Assembly (NCBI GenBank): GCA_019634635.1
Contig: JAHCBB010000011.1
Coordinates: 62,001-126,000, forward strand
DNA from: Verrucomicrobiia bacterium
Lineage (GTDB): Bacteria > Verrucomicrobiota > Verrucomicrobiia > Limisphaerales > UBA9464
Length of the DNA: 64,000 nucleotides
Reading direction: 5' to 3'
Of the stretch, positions 18,435-27,655 are shown one piece after another; positions within the stretch are counted from its first letter, which is position 1; each line of letters begins with the position of its first letter. A program made the translations under genes and the position numbers. Below the pieces are notes generated by a model. It searched no databases. It was not told the origin of the DNA and worked only from the letters and a program-made list of their open reading frames with translations.

Positions 18435-19028
18435 TCAAGTGCTCCGAGCAGGTTCCAAAAGCTTGCCCAAGCTGACGCGTAGTTGCTGGCGGGCGCGGTA
18501 GATGCGTGTCTCCACCGCCTTCGGCGAGCAGCCGAGGATTACGGCGATCTCCGCATGTGGGCGTTCTTCGTATTCGGAGAGGATGAGCGGCTGACGCAAT
18601 TCTTCGGGAAGCGCGGCCACGGCGCGGCGGACAGTTTCGGAGCGTTCCTTCGCCTGCACCTCTTCATGCGGAAGCGGGTCATTTCCCGGTAGAGAATCGC
18701 GGAAGCTGTCGCCAGTCGCGATACTCTCCGCGTCCAGCGACACCAGTGGATGGCGTGAGCGCCAGCGGTAACGATCTTTCACCAAATTTGCCGCGATGGT
18801 GTAGAGCCACGTGGAGAACTTTTGTCCAGAGTCAAACCTCCTACGGTGCAGGTAGAGCTTCGCGAACGTCTCTTGAGCAGCGTCCGCCGCATCGTCTTCG
18901 TTTTGCAGGCAGCGGACGAGGTAATTGAACAACTTGCCGGCGTGACGCTCCATCAGGCTTTTGAGCGCGTCGTCGTGGCCTGCCGCGAGGCGGGTCATGT
19001 CCTGCACGTCGAGTTCGTCCGTGTTCAT
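18435..19028 (-). CDS. ECF RNA polymerase sigma factor (CnrH-like)
   Basis: The 197-residue protein has both ECF regions: sigma-2 (LFNYLVRCLQNEDDAADAAQ, then FSTWLYTIAANLVKDRYRWR) and sigma-4 (LPEELRQPLILSEYEERPHA, then LGCSPKAVETRIYRARQQLR). It is the last of three tightly packed genes, preceded by a periplasmic metal-sensor-like protein (gap 7 bases) and a single-TM anti-sigma-like protein. This order (anti-sigma, sensor, sigma) is the same as cnrYXH of Cupriavidus, where CnrH drives metal-efflux genes. Its targets here are probably efflux genes of the island. Confidence 0.93.
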   Translation of the reverse strand: MNTDELDVQDMTRLAAGHDDALKSLMERHAGKLFNYLVRCLQNEDDAADAAQETFAKLYLHRRRFDSGQKFSTWLYTIAANLVKDRYRWRSRHPLVSLDAESIATGDSFRDSLPGNDPLPHEEVQAKERSETVRRAVAALPEELRQPLILSEYEERPHAEIAVILGCSPKAVETRIYRARQQLRVSLGKLLEPARST

Positions 19029-19035
19029 GCAGGAA

Positions 19036-19536
19036 CTATGGATGTTGAGCGGGGTTCGTCGTCGCTGCGTGGCTGTCTGTACCGTGGTTCATCGCTTGTT
19101 CGCGAAAACAGGTATTGCCCCACGCCCAAGCGAGGTAACGCTTGCCTTGCTCTGGCGGCATGGTGCGGCTCACTTCAAAGAAGTGTTTGAGCATCTCCGA
19201 CTGGCAGGTAGCCCGTATCTGCGCCCTCTCATTCAAGAGCTTCTCAATTTCCGGTGTCACCTGCGTGGTGCTGATGAGCACTTCAGACAGCTTGTTGTTG
19301 AGTTCGTTAATCCGACGACACCGGTCCTTGCACTGCGGCAGATAGCCGGCGTGAAGCTCGGAGATCCGCTTGAACTCGGCATCGCCAAGATTGAACTCTT
19401 GCTTCAGCCACGCGAGTTCGGGCTTGGGGCTTTGCATCATCGCCCGAGGCTTGGCCGTGCCCGTCAGATAGACGCAGCAGTAGGCGACGAGCGCACCTAC
19501 CACGCCGAGCGTAAGAATCAGTAGGCCACGCTTCAT
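19036..19536 (-). CDS. Periplasmic metal-sensor/resistance protein (CnrX/Spy-like, Metal_resist)
   Basis: The 166-residue protein has an N-terminal membrane anchor (LLILTLGVVGALVAYCCVYL) and a helical periplasmic part. It carries the features of the CnrX/CpxP/Spy-like heavy-metal family: LAWLKQEFNLGDAEFKRI, then LHAGYLPQCKDRCRRINELN, then a long charged helix and a C-terminal helix (MPPEQGKRYLAWAWGNTC). The Cys and His positions (CKDRC, ATC) could bind metal. It sits between the anti-sigma-like and sigma genes, exactly where CnrX lies in cnrYXH, and overlaps the upstream gene by ATGA. Confidence 0.85.
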   Translation of the reverse strand: MKRGLLILTLGVVGALVAYCCVYLTGTAKPRAMMQSPKPELAWLKQEFNLGDAEFKRISELHAGYLPQCKDRCRRINELNNKLSEVLISTTQVTPEIEKLLNERAQIRATCQSEMLKHFFEVSRTMPPEQGKRYLAWAWGNTCFREQAMNHGTDSHAATTNPAQHP

Positions 19537-19883
19537 GGCTGTAGCGTGGTTTGGTAGGGATCAACCGCCTGCGCGTATCGGGCGCTCAGTTCGCCCGCGA
19601 CGCGCGCCGTTTCCTGCCGCGCCTGACTCCAGCCCACACTTGCGCCTATGGCGAGCAGCACCGCCACGTAGGCCGTGGCGAGCGCAGGCCGAGGCAGTAG
19701 GTTCGTGAGCCAGTTTGCGAATACCGTGGCGAGCGAGACGGACGGCACGGGCGCGGCTTCAGCTCGCTCGATGCGTCGCCAAACCTGCTCCTGAAAGCGT
19801 GGAGGCAACGACGCCTCTTGCTTCCACTCTTTCAACAACGCGCGCAGCCCAGGCGTGTTCGTGTTGGAATTGTCAGTCTTCAT
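19533..19883 (-). CDS. Single-pass membrane anti-sigma-like protein (CnrY position)
   Basis: The 116-residue protein has a cytosolic N-terminal part (LRALLKEWKQEASLPPRFQE, VWRRIERAE), one transmembrane helix (ALATAYVAVLLAIGASVGW) and a short periplasmic tail. This is the layout of membrane anti-sigma factors that hold an ECF sigma through the N-terminal helix. It is the first gene of the three-gene sigma cluster, and its stop overlaps the sensor start by ATGA. No zinc anti-sigma (HxxxCxxC) motif is present, which agrees with a CnrY-type factor. Function is inferred from position and topology. Confidence 0.75.
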   Translation of the reverse strand: MKTDNSNTNTPGLRALLKEWKQEASLPPRFQEQVWRRIERAEAAPVPSVSLATVFANWLTNLLPRPALATAYVAVLLAIGASVGWSQARQETARVAGELSARYAQAVDPYQTTLQP

Positions 19884-20706
19884 AAGTTTTCACTTCGTTG
19901 GCCGGCTCTTCTCCGCTTTGTACACATTCTTGAATACGCCGCGAACCAGAAAATCCCTCACGAAATGTTGGGCAAAGGGCGGGCACCACCAGTCCGTGTG
20001 GACAGCAGAAACGTTAGAGAAAGGAAGCTGGCGAAAGTCACGGTGCCGGGCTGTGCCCGAGCAGGAGACGGCCCGACTTGCGTCAATGGTCACCATGCTA
20101 AATTGCGCCAGCAGGCCCGATTCGCCGGGAAAAATTGGCTTGGAATGCAGGCCGGGGGGACCGGTATCGAACTGGTGATTTCTGATGCGGAGGCCGGTCC
20201 TGGTCTGCGGAATCGAAAGCTCGGTGAGACCCACCGCGAGTTCGCTCCTGCACCAGTCGGCACGCTCCTTGAAAGTCAGCCTGCTCGCGCGTCGCCGAGT
20301 TCTTCTCGGGTCTGCCCCGATAAAGATTCGGCTGGCCTGCACCCTGATAGCCAGCATTCGAGCACATCGCTCGATAGTGGAAGGATTCCAGGTCCTTGGT
20401 TGAGGGATGCTTTCTCTGCCCGCCGCCAATGCAATCAGGAACGCCGACTGGGAGAAGCCGATCGGCGCGGACGGACCACCAAATAAATGTAGCCGCCATC
20501 CAGCAGGCAATCCACAAGCACCGAAGCCCCTCCTCCCAAGCCAATGATACCCCCATACGGGTTCACTCCGCACGCCTCGATACACCGAAGCCAAACCTCA
20601 GGCCGGGCTGATACCAACTGACGTCGTCCGATAAACTTGGTCCCAATGTTCGTGAGGCTTCATGGATCTTGGCGTATTGGCCGCCGTCTGCGATTCAGGT
20701 GTGGCA
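19884..20706. other. Region between the sigma cluster and czcA; only doubtful coding potential
   Basis: No convincing gene fills these ~820 bases. The best candidate is a minus-strand frame from an ATG at 20357 to 19890 (155 codons). It contains LTFKERADWCRSELAVGLTE and a varied, non-repetitive composition, and the same frame stays open upstream to 20594. A second minus-strand frame (20435-20617) encodes a short hydrophobic peptide. I recognise neither. They may be remnants of a degraded gene. Confidence 0.3.
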
Positions 20707-23700
20707 TTACGCATTGACGGACGAAGAGCGATTTCGCTCGATCCAGTCGTAGAGCACGGGCAGCAAGACGAGGGTGAGGAAAGTCGAGGTTATGATACCG
20801 CCGATGACGACGGTGGCGAGCGGACGCTGAACTTCCGCGCCTGCGCCGGTGGCAACGGCCATTGGGACGAAGCCGAAGCTGGCGACGAGCGCAGTCATGA
20901 GTTTCGGGCGGAGGCGCGTGAGCGTGCCTTCGACGACGGCATCGCGCACGCTGCGACCTTGCCGACGCAGTTGATTGATGAAGCTGATGAGCATGATGCC
21001 GTTCAGCACCGCGATGCCGGAGAGTGCAATGAAGCCGACGCCCGCGCTGATGGTGAATGGCATGTCGCGCGTCCACAGCGCGAACACGCCGCCGGTAACG
21101 GCCAACGGCACGCAGACGAAGATGAGCGCCGCCTGCCGAAAGCTGCCGAAACTCATGAAGATAAGAATGAAAATGAAAACCAGCGCCATCGGCACGATAA
21201 GCGCGAGACGCGCACGGGCATTTTGCAGGTTCTCGAACTGCCCGCCGAACTCGTAGTAGTAACCGGGCGGGAAACTCACCTCGGACTTAATGCGGTCGAG
21301 TGCCTCCTTGACGTAGCCTTCCACGTCGCGCCCACGCAGGTTCACGAGAATCGCGCCCCGCCGCTGGCCTGCTTCCCGCGTCACCGCACCGACCTGTTCG
21401 GTCATCTGAAAGTTCGCAGCCTGACCGAGCGTGAGCAATCCGCCCGCTTCCGCCCGCACTGGCAGGCGCTTCATGGAGTCTAGGCTGCGGCGCGCGTCTT
21501 CGGCAAGGCGTACCACGATGGGGAACCGCCGGTTGCCTTCAATAACCGAGCCGACTTCCTCACCCGCGAGGGCCGTGGCGATGGCGTGATTGAGATCGCC
21601 GGCCTGCATGTTGTAGCGGCGTAATGCATCACGGTCGGGTTTGATTTCCAGCAAGGGCGAGCGTCCGAACGCGTCGAACTCCACGTCACCGCTGCCGGGG
21701 ATTTTGCGCAGCAAGTCGCGAATTTCTGTCGAGAGCCGCTCAAGTTCCTTGAAGTCATCGCCATAAACCTTCACCGCGATGTCGGCGCGCACACCTGCCA
21801 TCATTTCGTTAAACCGCATCTGAATCGGCTGCGTAAACAAGTAGGTCTGACCCGGCGCGTGAACGGCGAGTTCGCGGCGCATTAAGTCAATGAGTTGCTC
21901 CTTGGTTGCTGTCCGTCCGTCAACCTTGCGCCACTCGCGGCGCGGTTTGAGTTCGACGTAGGTGTCGCAAAGGTTCGCGCCCATCGGGTCAACGGCAATT
22001 TCCGCCGTTCCGATCAAGCCGAACATGCGGTCAATCTCCGGAAATTTCTCCAGCAACAGCTTTTCGGACTTCTGCTGCAAGTCTGTGGAGGCGTCTAGCC
22101 CGGCGCTGCTACTGCGGATGAATTGAAGCAGCATCGTGCCTTCGTCGAGTTGCGGAATGAACTCCGCGCCAAGCCGCGTAAACAGGAACAGCGATGAGCC
22201 GAATAGGACTACGGCTGCGGCCACTACCACCGGCTTGAACCGCAGCGCCCATTCGAGCAGCGGCGTGTATAGCGCCTTGAAGAGTCGCACCAGCCAGTTG
22301 TCGTGCTCGCGGATTTTGCCCCGCAGGAAATACGAGCACAGTACCGGCATGAGCGTGAGCGCCAGCACGAGCGAGCCCGTCAGCGCAAAAATGACAGTGA
22401 GCGCCATTGGGCGGAACATTTTCCCCTCGATGCCCGTGAGCGCGAGGATCGGCACATAGACGACCGTGATGATGAGCACGCCGAAGAACATCGGGTTGGC
22501 AACTTCCTTCGCCGAGTAGCGCACTTCGTCGAATCGTTCGGCGGCGGTGAGTTCGCGGCCAAGTTCCTTCTGCTTGTGCGCAAGATGCCGGATGATGTTC
22601 TCCACCATCACGACCGCGCCATCAATGATGAGGCCAAAGTCAATCGCACCGAGGCTCATCAAATTGCCGGAGACGCGGCTTTCGACCATGCCGGTTAGCG
22701 CGAAAAACATCGAAAGCGGAAGCGCCAGCGCCACGATGAACGCCGCGCGCAGATTCCCGAGCAACGCGAACAACACGACCACCACCAGCAACGCGCCCTC
22801 GAACAAATTCCTCTCAACCGTATGCAACGTACGATTCACCAGGTCGGAGCGGTTGTAAAGCGGACGCACTTCAACGCCCGGCGGCAGTTTCTCCTGAATG
22901 TGCGCCAGCTTCGCGGCCACGTCGCGGGCCACGATACGGCTGTTTCCGCCCGCGAGCATCAACGCGCCGCCGACCACGCTTTCCGTGCCATTCACTGTCG
23001 CCGCGCCAGTGCGATATCCTGAACCGATACCGATTTGCGCCACATCCTGCACCAGCAACGGCCGCACTGACCCGGCGAACTTGAGCGGAAGCTGCGCAAT
23101 TTCCTCCGTCGTGCTCACCCGACTATTGGCGCGGATGACGATTTGTTCACCGCCGATTTCCACCAGACCACCGCCGACGTTCTCGGTGTTCTCGCTGATG
23201 GCGTGCGCGAGGTCGTTCAGGCTCAGGCCTACGCTGACGAGTCGCGCGGCGTCCGGCATGATGACGAGTTGCCGTTCGTGACCGCCGCTCGTGTTCACTT
23301 CGGCGACGCCCGGCGTGGCGCGAAGTAAAGGGCTGATGACGTATTCCTGAATTTGCTTGAGCGATTGCAACTGCTCGTAGCGTGTGGGCGGTTTGTTCGT
23401 CGTATCGGCAGCGAATTCGACCGAGTAGTAGAAGATTTCGCCGAGCGCGGTGCTGATGGGCGCGAGCCGGGGCTGCAAATCTCGCGGCAACTTCTCCGCC
23501 GCGCCGAGCAATCGTTCACTCACCAGTTGCCGCGTGCGATACAGGTCCACGTCGTCCTCGAACGTCATGCGGATTTGCGACAGACCGAACTTTGAGAGCG
23601 AGCGCAGTTCCATCATGCCAGCCAGACCGGCCATCTGGCTTTCGAGCGGGAGCGTAACGAGCTTTTCGATTTCCTCCGGCGCGAGCGCGGGCACGGCGGT

Positions 23701-23850
23701 GTTGATGAGCACCTGCGGGTTGGTGATGTCCGGCACGGCGTCAATCGGCAGCCGTATCGCCGACCATACGCCCACCCCGATGAGCACGAGCGTCGCGAGC
23801 AGCACCAGCGCCCGCTGCCGGAGCGAGAATTCAAGGGTCTTGAGGACCAT
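20707..23850 (-). CDS. czcA: CzcA-like heavy-metal efflux RND permease
   Basis: The 1047-residue pump has the normal length for HME-RND proteins. TM4 carries DFGLIIDGAVVMVEN (D404, D410, E417), the proton-relay signature of Czc/Cnr-type exporters of divalent Zn, Co, Cd or Ni. Other landmarks are the start FSLRQRALVLLATLVLIG, AVPDITNPQVLINT and LDEGTMLL. It is about equally long as, and clearly paralogous to, the pump at 28888-32088. It follows its short adaptor gene by 4 bases. No outer-membrane channel gene is present in this sub-cluster, so it may borrow one encoded by the neighbouring systems. Confidence 0.95.
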   Translation of the reverse strand: MVLKTLEFSLRQRALVLLATLVLIGVGVWSAIRLPIDAVPDITNPQVLINTAVPALAPEEIEKLVTLPLESQMAGLAGMMELRSLSKFGLSQIRMTFEDDVDLYRTRQLVSERLLGAAEKLPRDLQPRLAPISTALGEIFYYSVEFAADTTNKPPTRYEQLQSLKQIQEYVISPLLRATPGVAEVNTSGGHERQLVIMPDAARLVSVGLSLNDLAHAISENTENVGGGLVEIGGEQIVIRANSRVSTTEEIAQLPLKFAGSVRPLLVQDVAQIGIGSGYRTGAATVNGTESVVGGALMLAGGNSRIVARDVAAKLAHIQEKLPPGVEVRPLYNRSDLVNRTLHTVERNLFEGALLVVVVLFALLGNLRAAFIVALALPLSMFFALTGMVESRVSGNLMSLGAIDFGLIIDGAVVMVENIIRHLAHKQKELGRELTAAERFDEVRYSAKEVANPMFFGVLIITVVYVPILALTGIEGKMFRPMALTVIFALTGSLVLALTLMPVLCSYFLRGKIREHDNWLVRLFKALYTPLLEWALRFKPVVVAAAVVLFGSSLFLFTRLGAEFIPQLDEGTMLLQFIRSSSAGLDASTDLQQKSEKLLLEKFPEIDRMFGLIGTAEIAVDPMGANLCDTYVELKPRREWRKVDGRTATKEQLIDLMRRELAVHAPGQTYLFTQPIQMRFNEMMAGVRADIAVKVYGDDFKELERLSTEIRDLLRKIPGSGDVEFDAFGRSPLLEIKPDRDALRRYNMQAGDLNHAIATALAGEEVGSVIEGNRRFPIVVRLAEDARRSLDSMKRLPVRAEAGGLLTLGQAANFQMTEQVGAVTREAGQRRGAILVNLRGRDVEGYVKEALDRIKSEVSFPPGYYYEFGGQFENLQNARARLALIVPMALVFIFILIFMSFGSFRQAALIFVCVPLAVTGGVFALWTRDMPFTISAGVGFIALSGIAVLNGIMLISFINQLRRQGRSVRDAVVEGTLTRLRPKLMTALVASFGFVPMAVATGAGAEVQRPLATVVIGGIITSTFLTLVLLPVLYDWIERNRSSSVNA

Positions 23851-23854
23851 GCGG

Positions 23855-24601
23855 CTACTTCCCTTTCCCCGCGGGCATCACACAGCATGCCTGCCCACCT
23901 TTTACCGCCGCGAGTTCCGTCATCCACAGCGACATCACTGGCTGCAACACCACCTGGTCACCCGCGTAAAGGCCGTCCTTGATTTCCACCAGGTCGCCCG
24001 CCATCGCGCCCACCTTGACCGGCGTGCGAACCAAGCTCTCGCCGCTCACCGTGTAAACGGAATGTCCGTCGCTGCACTGCAGCAAGGCCGCGCGTGGTAT
24101 CGAAACAACCGTCGCCTCGGATTCGAACGCAACAGTCGCGGACAGAAACGCTCCGATGCTGGCTGCTCCATTGGTGCGGGCTAGTTCCACCAGCACCTCG
24201 GCCATGCCCGTGGCCTTCTGCAACCGGTCGTCCACAGCCGCCACGCTGCCGGTGTAACTAGCGCCGTTCGCGCGGGCCTGAACCGTTTGCCCGCGCTTCA
24301 ACTGCTTCGCCTCGTCCGGTGTAACCGTGGCGCTGGCGAGGATGGATTCTTGGCCTTCTTGATACACGCGCAACTGCACGTCGAGCGTCGCCGGAACTTT
24401 TTGTTCCGTGACCTCGACCGTCTTCAAGCCGAGCGAGCGCCGCGTTTCATCCGGCACATGCAGGCCGCTTTTCGCGCTGTATTTCGGACCGATCTCTACC
24501 GACTCCTCGCCCGCCGCCGGTTCGCCGGACTTCGGCTGGCAACCCGCAAGCGCTAGCGCCGCGACCAGCATACTTCCAAAACAAGATTGATTTCGCTTCA
24601 T
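23855..24601 (-). CDS. Short lipoprotein adaptor (CzcB-like) lacking the hairpin and lipoyl domains
   Basis: At 248 residues this adaptor is about half the normal CzcB length. A lipobox (ALALAGC) anchors it. The order of recognisable parts is the first beta-strand block (RRSLGLKTVEVTEQKV), a beta-barrel domain (DEAKQLKRGQTVQARANG), and the membrane-proximal domain (VVSIPRAALLQ ... GDQVVLQPV). The coiled-coil hairpin and lipoyl half-motifs, which normally sit between the first two, are absent. It ends in a Cys pair (QACCVMPAGKGK). The ATG at 24601 is preferred to a GTG two codons earlier. A shortened adaptor may need a different way to reach the outer-membrane channel. Confidence 0.85.
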   Translation of the reverse strand: MKRNQSCFGSMLVAALALAGCQPKSGEPAAGEESVEIGPKYSAKSGLHVPDETRRSLGLKTVEVTEQKVPATLDVQLRVYQEGQESILASATVTPDEAKQLKRGQTVQARANGASYTGSVAAVDDRLQKATGMAEVLVELARTNGAASIGAFLSATVAFESEATVVSIPRAALLQCSDGHSVYTVSGESLVRTPVKVGAMAGDLVEIKDGLYAGDQVVLQPVMSLWMTELAAVKGGQACCVMPAGKGK

Positions 24602-24696
24602 AAACACAAATGGACTTCACCGTTGCACACCGACAGGGAAACAACTCGCGATGCGTCGCGCACCGCGCCAGAAGGGCCAGCCCCGTGCGGGACTGG

Positions 24697-25152
24697 TTAC
24701 GAAGCGAAGGAAGGAGCGCGCGGGGCGAGCGCCGTGCGGGAGGAGAACTGCCAGTGCCTCGCCAGCTCGGGCGGCGCGGTCGCGGGTAATTCGCGGCCAA
24801 CTCCGGCGGGCCGGTGAACCTCAATTGGCGGGAAAGCGGCTTCGAACAGCGGCACGCCGAGAGGCGCGATGACGAGCAACTGACTCTGCTGCGGCAGGTA
24901 GGAAGCGGAGGCCAGCGCACCGCAGGGCTGATCACAGTTGCCGGGAACGGAAGGGCGATGCGAATGCTCCTTCGAGCAGCACTCCTGTTTGCCGAGCAGT
25001 CCCGACGCATCAACCAGGCAACACGAAACCGCTGGCAACCAAACAAGCGCCAGCAGTACCGCCACGATTGCCTTGATCCGATGCACGACAGTGAAAAATA
25101 CCATCCGAAACGAAATGGAGCAATCCGAGACTTTACGTCTCCAATCGCTCAC
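24697..25152 (-). CDS. Secreted Cys-rich protein of the 'RAPSF-tail' family
   Basis: The 151-residue protein has a basic N-terminus and a hydrophobic signal (IKAIVAVLLALVWLPAVSCC). A Cys/His cluster follows (CCLVDASGLLGKQECCSKEH, then CDQPC), then a second hydrophobic stretch, ending FSSRTALAPRAPSFAS. The same tail occurs in the protein at 34300-34689, and a similar one at 17874-18323. It is coupled by ATGA to the Zn/Cd ATPase gene upstream and is followed by the short adaptor and czcA, so it belongs to that efflux operon. It is likely periplasmic and metal-binding, but the function is unknown. Confidence 0.75.
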   Translation of the reverse strand: MSDWRRKVSDCSISFRMVFFTVVHRIKAIVAVLLALVWLPAVSCCLVDASGLLGKQECCSKEHSHRPSVPGNCDQPCGALASASYLPQQSQLLVIAPLGVPLFEAAFPPIEVHRPAGVGRELPATAPPELARHWQFSSRTALAPRAPSFAS

Positions 25153-27365
25153 CGGCTACCTCGCTTCAGCAGCCGCAGCGCGTTCGTGATGACGACAAGT
25201 GTTGCGCCGGTGTCGGCCAGAATCGCCAGCCAGAGGCTGGTGTGGCCGGACAAGGCGAGCCCGAGGAACACGGCCTTCACGCCGAGCGCGAAGGCGACGT
25301 TCGCCTGAATGATGCCTACGGTACGACGGCCTAGCCGAATGGCCTCGGCCACTTTGCTCAAATCATCCTGCATGAGCGCGATGTCTGCCGTTTCAATTGC
25401 TGTGTCCGTGCCCGCGCCGCCCATTGCGATACCAACACTCGCTGCGGCCATCGCGGGTGCGTCGTTCACGCCATCGCCAATCATGCCGACGTGCTTGTGT
25501 TGCGCGACCAGCTCACGGATGCGCTCAATCTTATGGTCAGGCAACAAGTCACCTTTCGCCTCGTCAATGCCGATCTGTTTGGAAATGGCATCGACCGTTC
25601 GCTGATTATCGCCACTCAACATGACAACTTCTTCGACTCCGGCGGAGCGAATGGCTTTGATGGCCTCGACGGCATTGGAGCGAACTGTGTCGGCGACAGC
25701 GAGAATCCCCAGCACTTCGCCAGCGCAGCCTTCGTGCGGTTTATGGCCCACGATGACGACGGACATCGCCTGGGCTTCCAGTTCGCCCAACTTCCTTTCG
25801 AGTTCGTCCGAGCAGACAGCGGATTCGTGAGCGAAGCGGTGATTGCCAACGAAATAGAGATGCCCGTCAATCTGCGCCTCCGCGCCCCGCCCGGTTTTGG
25901 ACTGATAGTTCTCGCTGCGCGGGAATCGAACCTTCTTTTTCTCCGCGTACTTTACGACGGCTTGCGCGAGCGGATGATCGGAGTGCCTGTCAATTGCGGC
26001 GGCGATGCTCACAATTTCTTCCTCGGAATTCCCGTTCCACGGAATCACTTGTTGGACATGCGGTTTGCCTTCGGTGATTGTGCCGGTCTTGTCCACCGCA
26101 AGAGCTTTCAGTTTCCCGATCTCTTCCAGAAATACGCCACCTTTGATGAGGACGCCGTGCCGCGCCATCGCGGTCAGGCCGGAGACGATTGAAACCGGCG
26201 TGGAAATCACCAGCGCGCACGGACAGGCGATGACGAGCAGAACCAAGGCGCGATAAGTCCACTCCAGCCATGCGCCGTTGAAAAGCAACGGGCCGGACAG
26301 CAGAACCAGAATGGCGACGACGAAAACCGCCGGAGTGTAAATCTTCGCGAACTGGTCCACGAACCGTTGGGAAGGCGCTTTCTGACTCTGCGCTTCACCG
26401 ACAAGCTTGATGATTTTCGCCAGCGTGGTGTCGGTCGAAGCCTTGGTCACTTTCACTTCGAGCGAGCCTTCACCATTGATCGTTCCGGCGAACACGGTAT
26501 CGCCGGATTTCTTTTCCACCGGCATGGATTCGCCAGTGATGGGCGCTTGATTGATGGCGGATTCACCGGAAGTCACAACGCCGTCGAGCGGTACGCGCGC
26601 TCCTGACTTGATGATCAGGGTTTCCTCCACCTTGACCTCCTCAACGCGGACTTCCTGAATCTGGTCGTCGCGTTTCACCAACGCGGTATCCGGCGTGAGT
26701 TCGAGCAGTGATTGAATGGCTCGGCGGGCGCGACCGACGCTGAAGCCTTCCAAAAGTTCCGACAACGCGAAAAGAAACACGACCGCCGCCGCCTCCGTCC
26801 ATTCGCCGATGCACGCCGCGCCGATCACAGCGACACTCATCAGCACATTCATGTCGAGCGAGACATGGCGCAGGGCGCGAATCGCTTTCGGAAGAATGAA
26901 CCAACCTCCGGCAAGGATCGCGACGACTGCGGCAACGGCTTTTCCGTAAGGCGCGAAAAGATTCTGCCACTGAAACAGGAGCGACGCGCCCGTGAAGATA
27001 CCGGAGACAACCACCAGGATCAGGTGGACGCGTGTTGCATCGCCGCTGTATTCATCCTCCGCTTCGGCGCCATCCATCGTCGAAGCCTTCAAGCCCGCAG
27101 TTCCGATGGCTTGAATCAATTGTTGCGGGGTGATGCGTTGGTCGTGGCCAATCGTCACCGTGCCCGCCATGAGGTTGACTTTGATTTCGCCCACCCCGGC
27201 GAGCGGTTTCAAAACCTGTTCAATCGCGGCAATTTCATCGGGACAATCCATCCCCGCCACGCGCAGGGTCGTTCCGGGCCTTCCGTCCGACGCGGGCACG
27301 GGAACGGACGCGATGGGAGCGCCGGCCTTCGATCCGCATCCGCAACTGCTGCATTCTTCAGTCAT
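25149..27365 (-). CDS. zntA: Zn/Cd/Pb-exporting P-type ATPase (PIB-2)
   Basis: The 738-residue pump starts with a Cys cluster (CSSCGCGS) and one HMA domain (about residues 35-95) whose metal loop reads GMDCPDE, a known variant in which the second Cys is replaced by Glu. The core has TGES, CPCALVISTP near 379, DKTGTITEG near 423 and GDGVNDAPA near 630. The last helix contains LADTGATLVVITNALRL, where the Asp is typical of divalent Zn/Cd transport. It would export these ions from the cytosol to the periplasm for the CzcA pump. The gene overlaps its upstream neighbour by 8 bases and the downstream Cys-rich protein by ATGA. Confidence 0.95.
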   Translation of the reverse strand: MTEECSSCGCGSKAGAPIASVPVPASDGRPGTTLRVAGMDCPDEIAAIEQVLKPLAGVGEIKVNLMAGTVTIGHDQRITPQQLIQAIGTAGLKASTMDGAEAEDEYSGDATRVHLILVVVSGIFTGASLLFQWQNLFAPYGKAVAAVVAILAGGWFILPKAIRALRHVSLDMNVLMSVAVIGAACIGEWTEAAAVVFLFALSELLEGFSVGRARRAIQSLLELTPDTALVKRDDQIQEVRVEEVKVEETLIIKSGARVPLDGVVTSGESAINQAPITGESMPVEKKSGDTVFAGTINGEGSLEVKVTKASTDTTLAKIIKLVGEAQSQKAPSQRFVDQFAKIYTPAVFVVAILVLLSGPLLFNGAWLEWTYRALVLLVIACPCALVISTPVSIVSGLTAMARHGVLIKGGVFLEEIGKLKALAVDKTGTITEGKPHVQQVIPWNGNSEEEIVSIAAAIDRHSDHPLAQAVVKYAEKKKVRFPRSENYQSKTGRGAEAQIDGHLYFVGNHRFAHESAVCSDELERKLGELEAQAMSVVIVGHKPHEGCAGEVLGILAVADTVRSNAVEAIKAIRSAGVEEVVMLSGDNQRTVDAISKQIGIDEAKGDLLPDHKIERIRELVAQHKHVGMIGDGVNDAPAMAAASVGIAMGGAGTDTAIETADIALMQDDLSKVAEAIRLGRRTVGIIQANVAFALGVKAVFLGLALSGHTSLWLAILADTGATLVVITNALRLLKRGSR

Positions 27366-27639
27366 GATTCGTCACCTGATTCTGCCGGACAGGCGGGGCT
27401 CTAGACGCAGGGGCGTTGGTCAACTTGCTGCGTTGCTGGAGCTGGTGATGCCGCTCGTGCTTCTGCTTCGCTTGATGCCGCAGCCAGAAGTAATCGGCGA
27501 CCGTCAGCCCCACAGAGACCACGGCAACGCCGACCATCAGCATCAGGCTTCGACGCTTCTCCTTGCGCCGTTGCGCGGCGTCCTTCGTGGCACGTTCGGC
27601 ACGTCGGGCGGCGTTTTCGGGTGACAACCATCGGCTCAC
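27358..27639 (-). CDS. Small single-pass membrane protein, unknown function
   Basis: The 93-residue product has a charged N-terminus (RRAERATKDAAQRRKEKRRS), one transmembrane helix (LMLMVGVAVVSVGLTVADYF) and a His/Gln/Lys-rich tail (HQAKQKHERHHQLQQRSK). The positive N-terminus suggests a periplasmic tail rich in His, which could bind metal. It overlaps the first 8 bases of the Zn/Cd ATPase gene in another frame, so it is probably co-translated with it. I know no family for it. Confidence 0.65.
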   Translation of the reverse strand: MSRWLSPENAARRAERATKDAAQRRKEKRRSLMLMVGVAVVSVGLTVADYFWLRHQAKQKHERHHQLQQRSKLTNAPASRAPPVRQNQVTNHD

Positions 27640-27655
27640 GATTCTGTCTCCGGCG

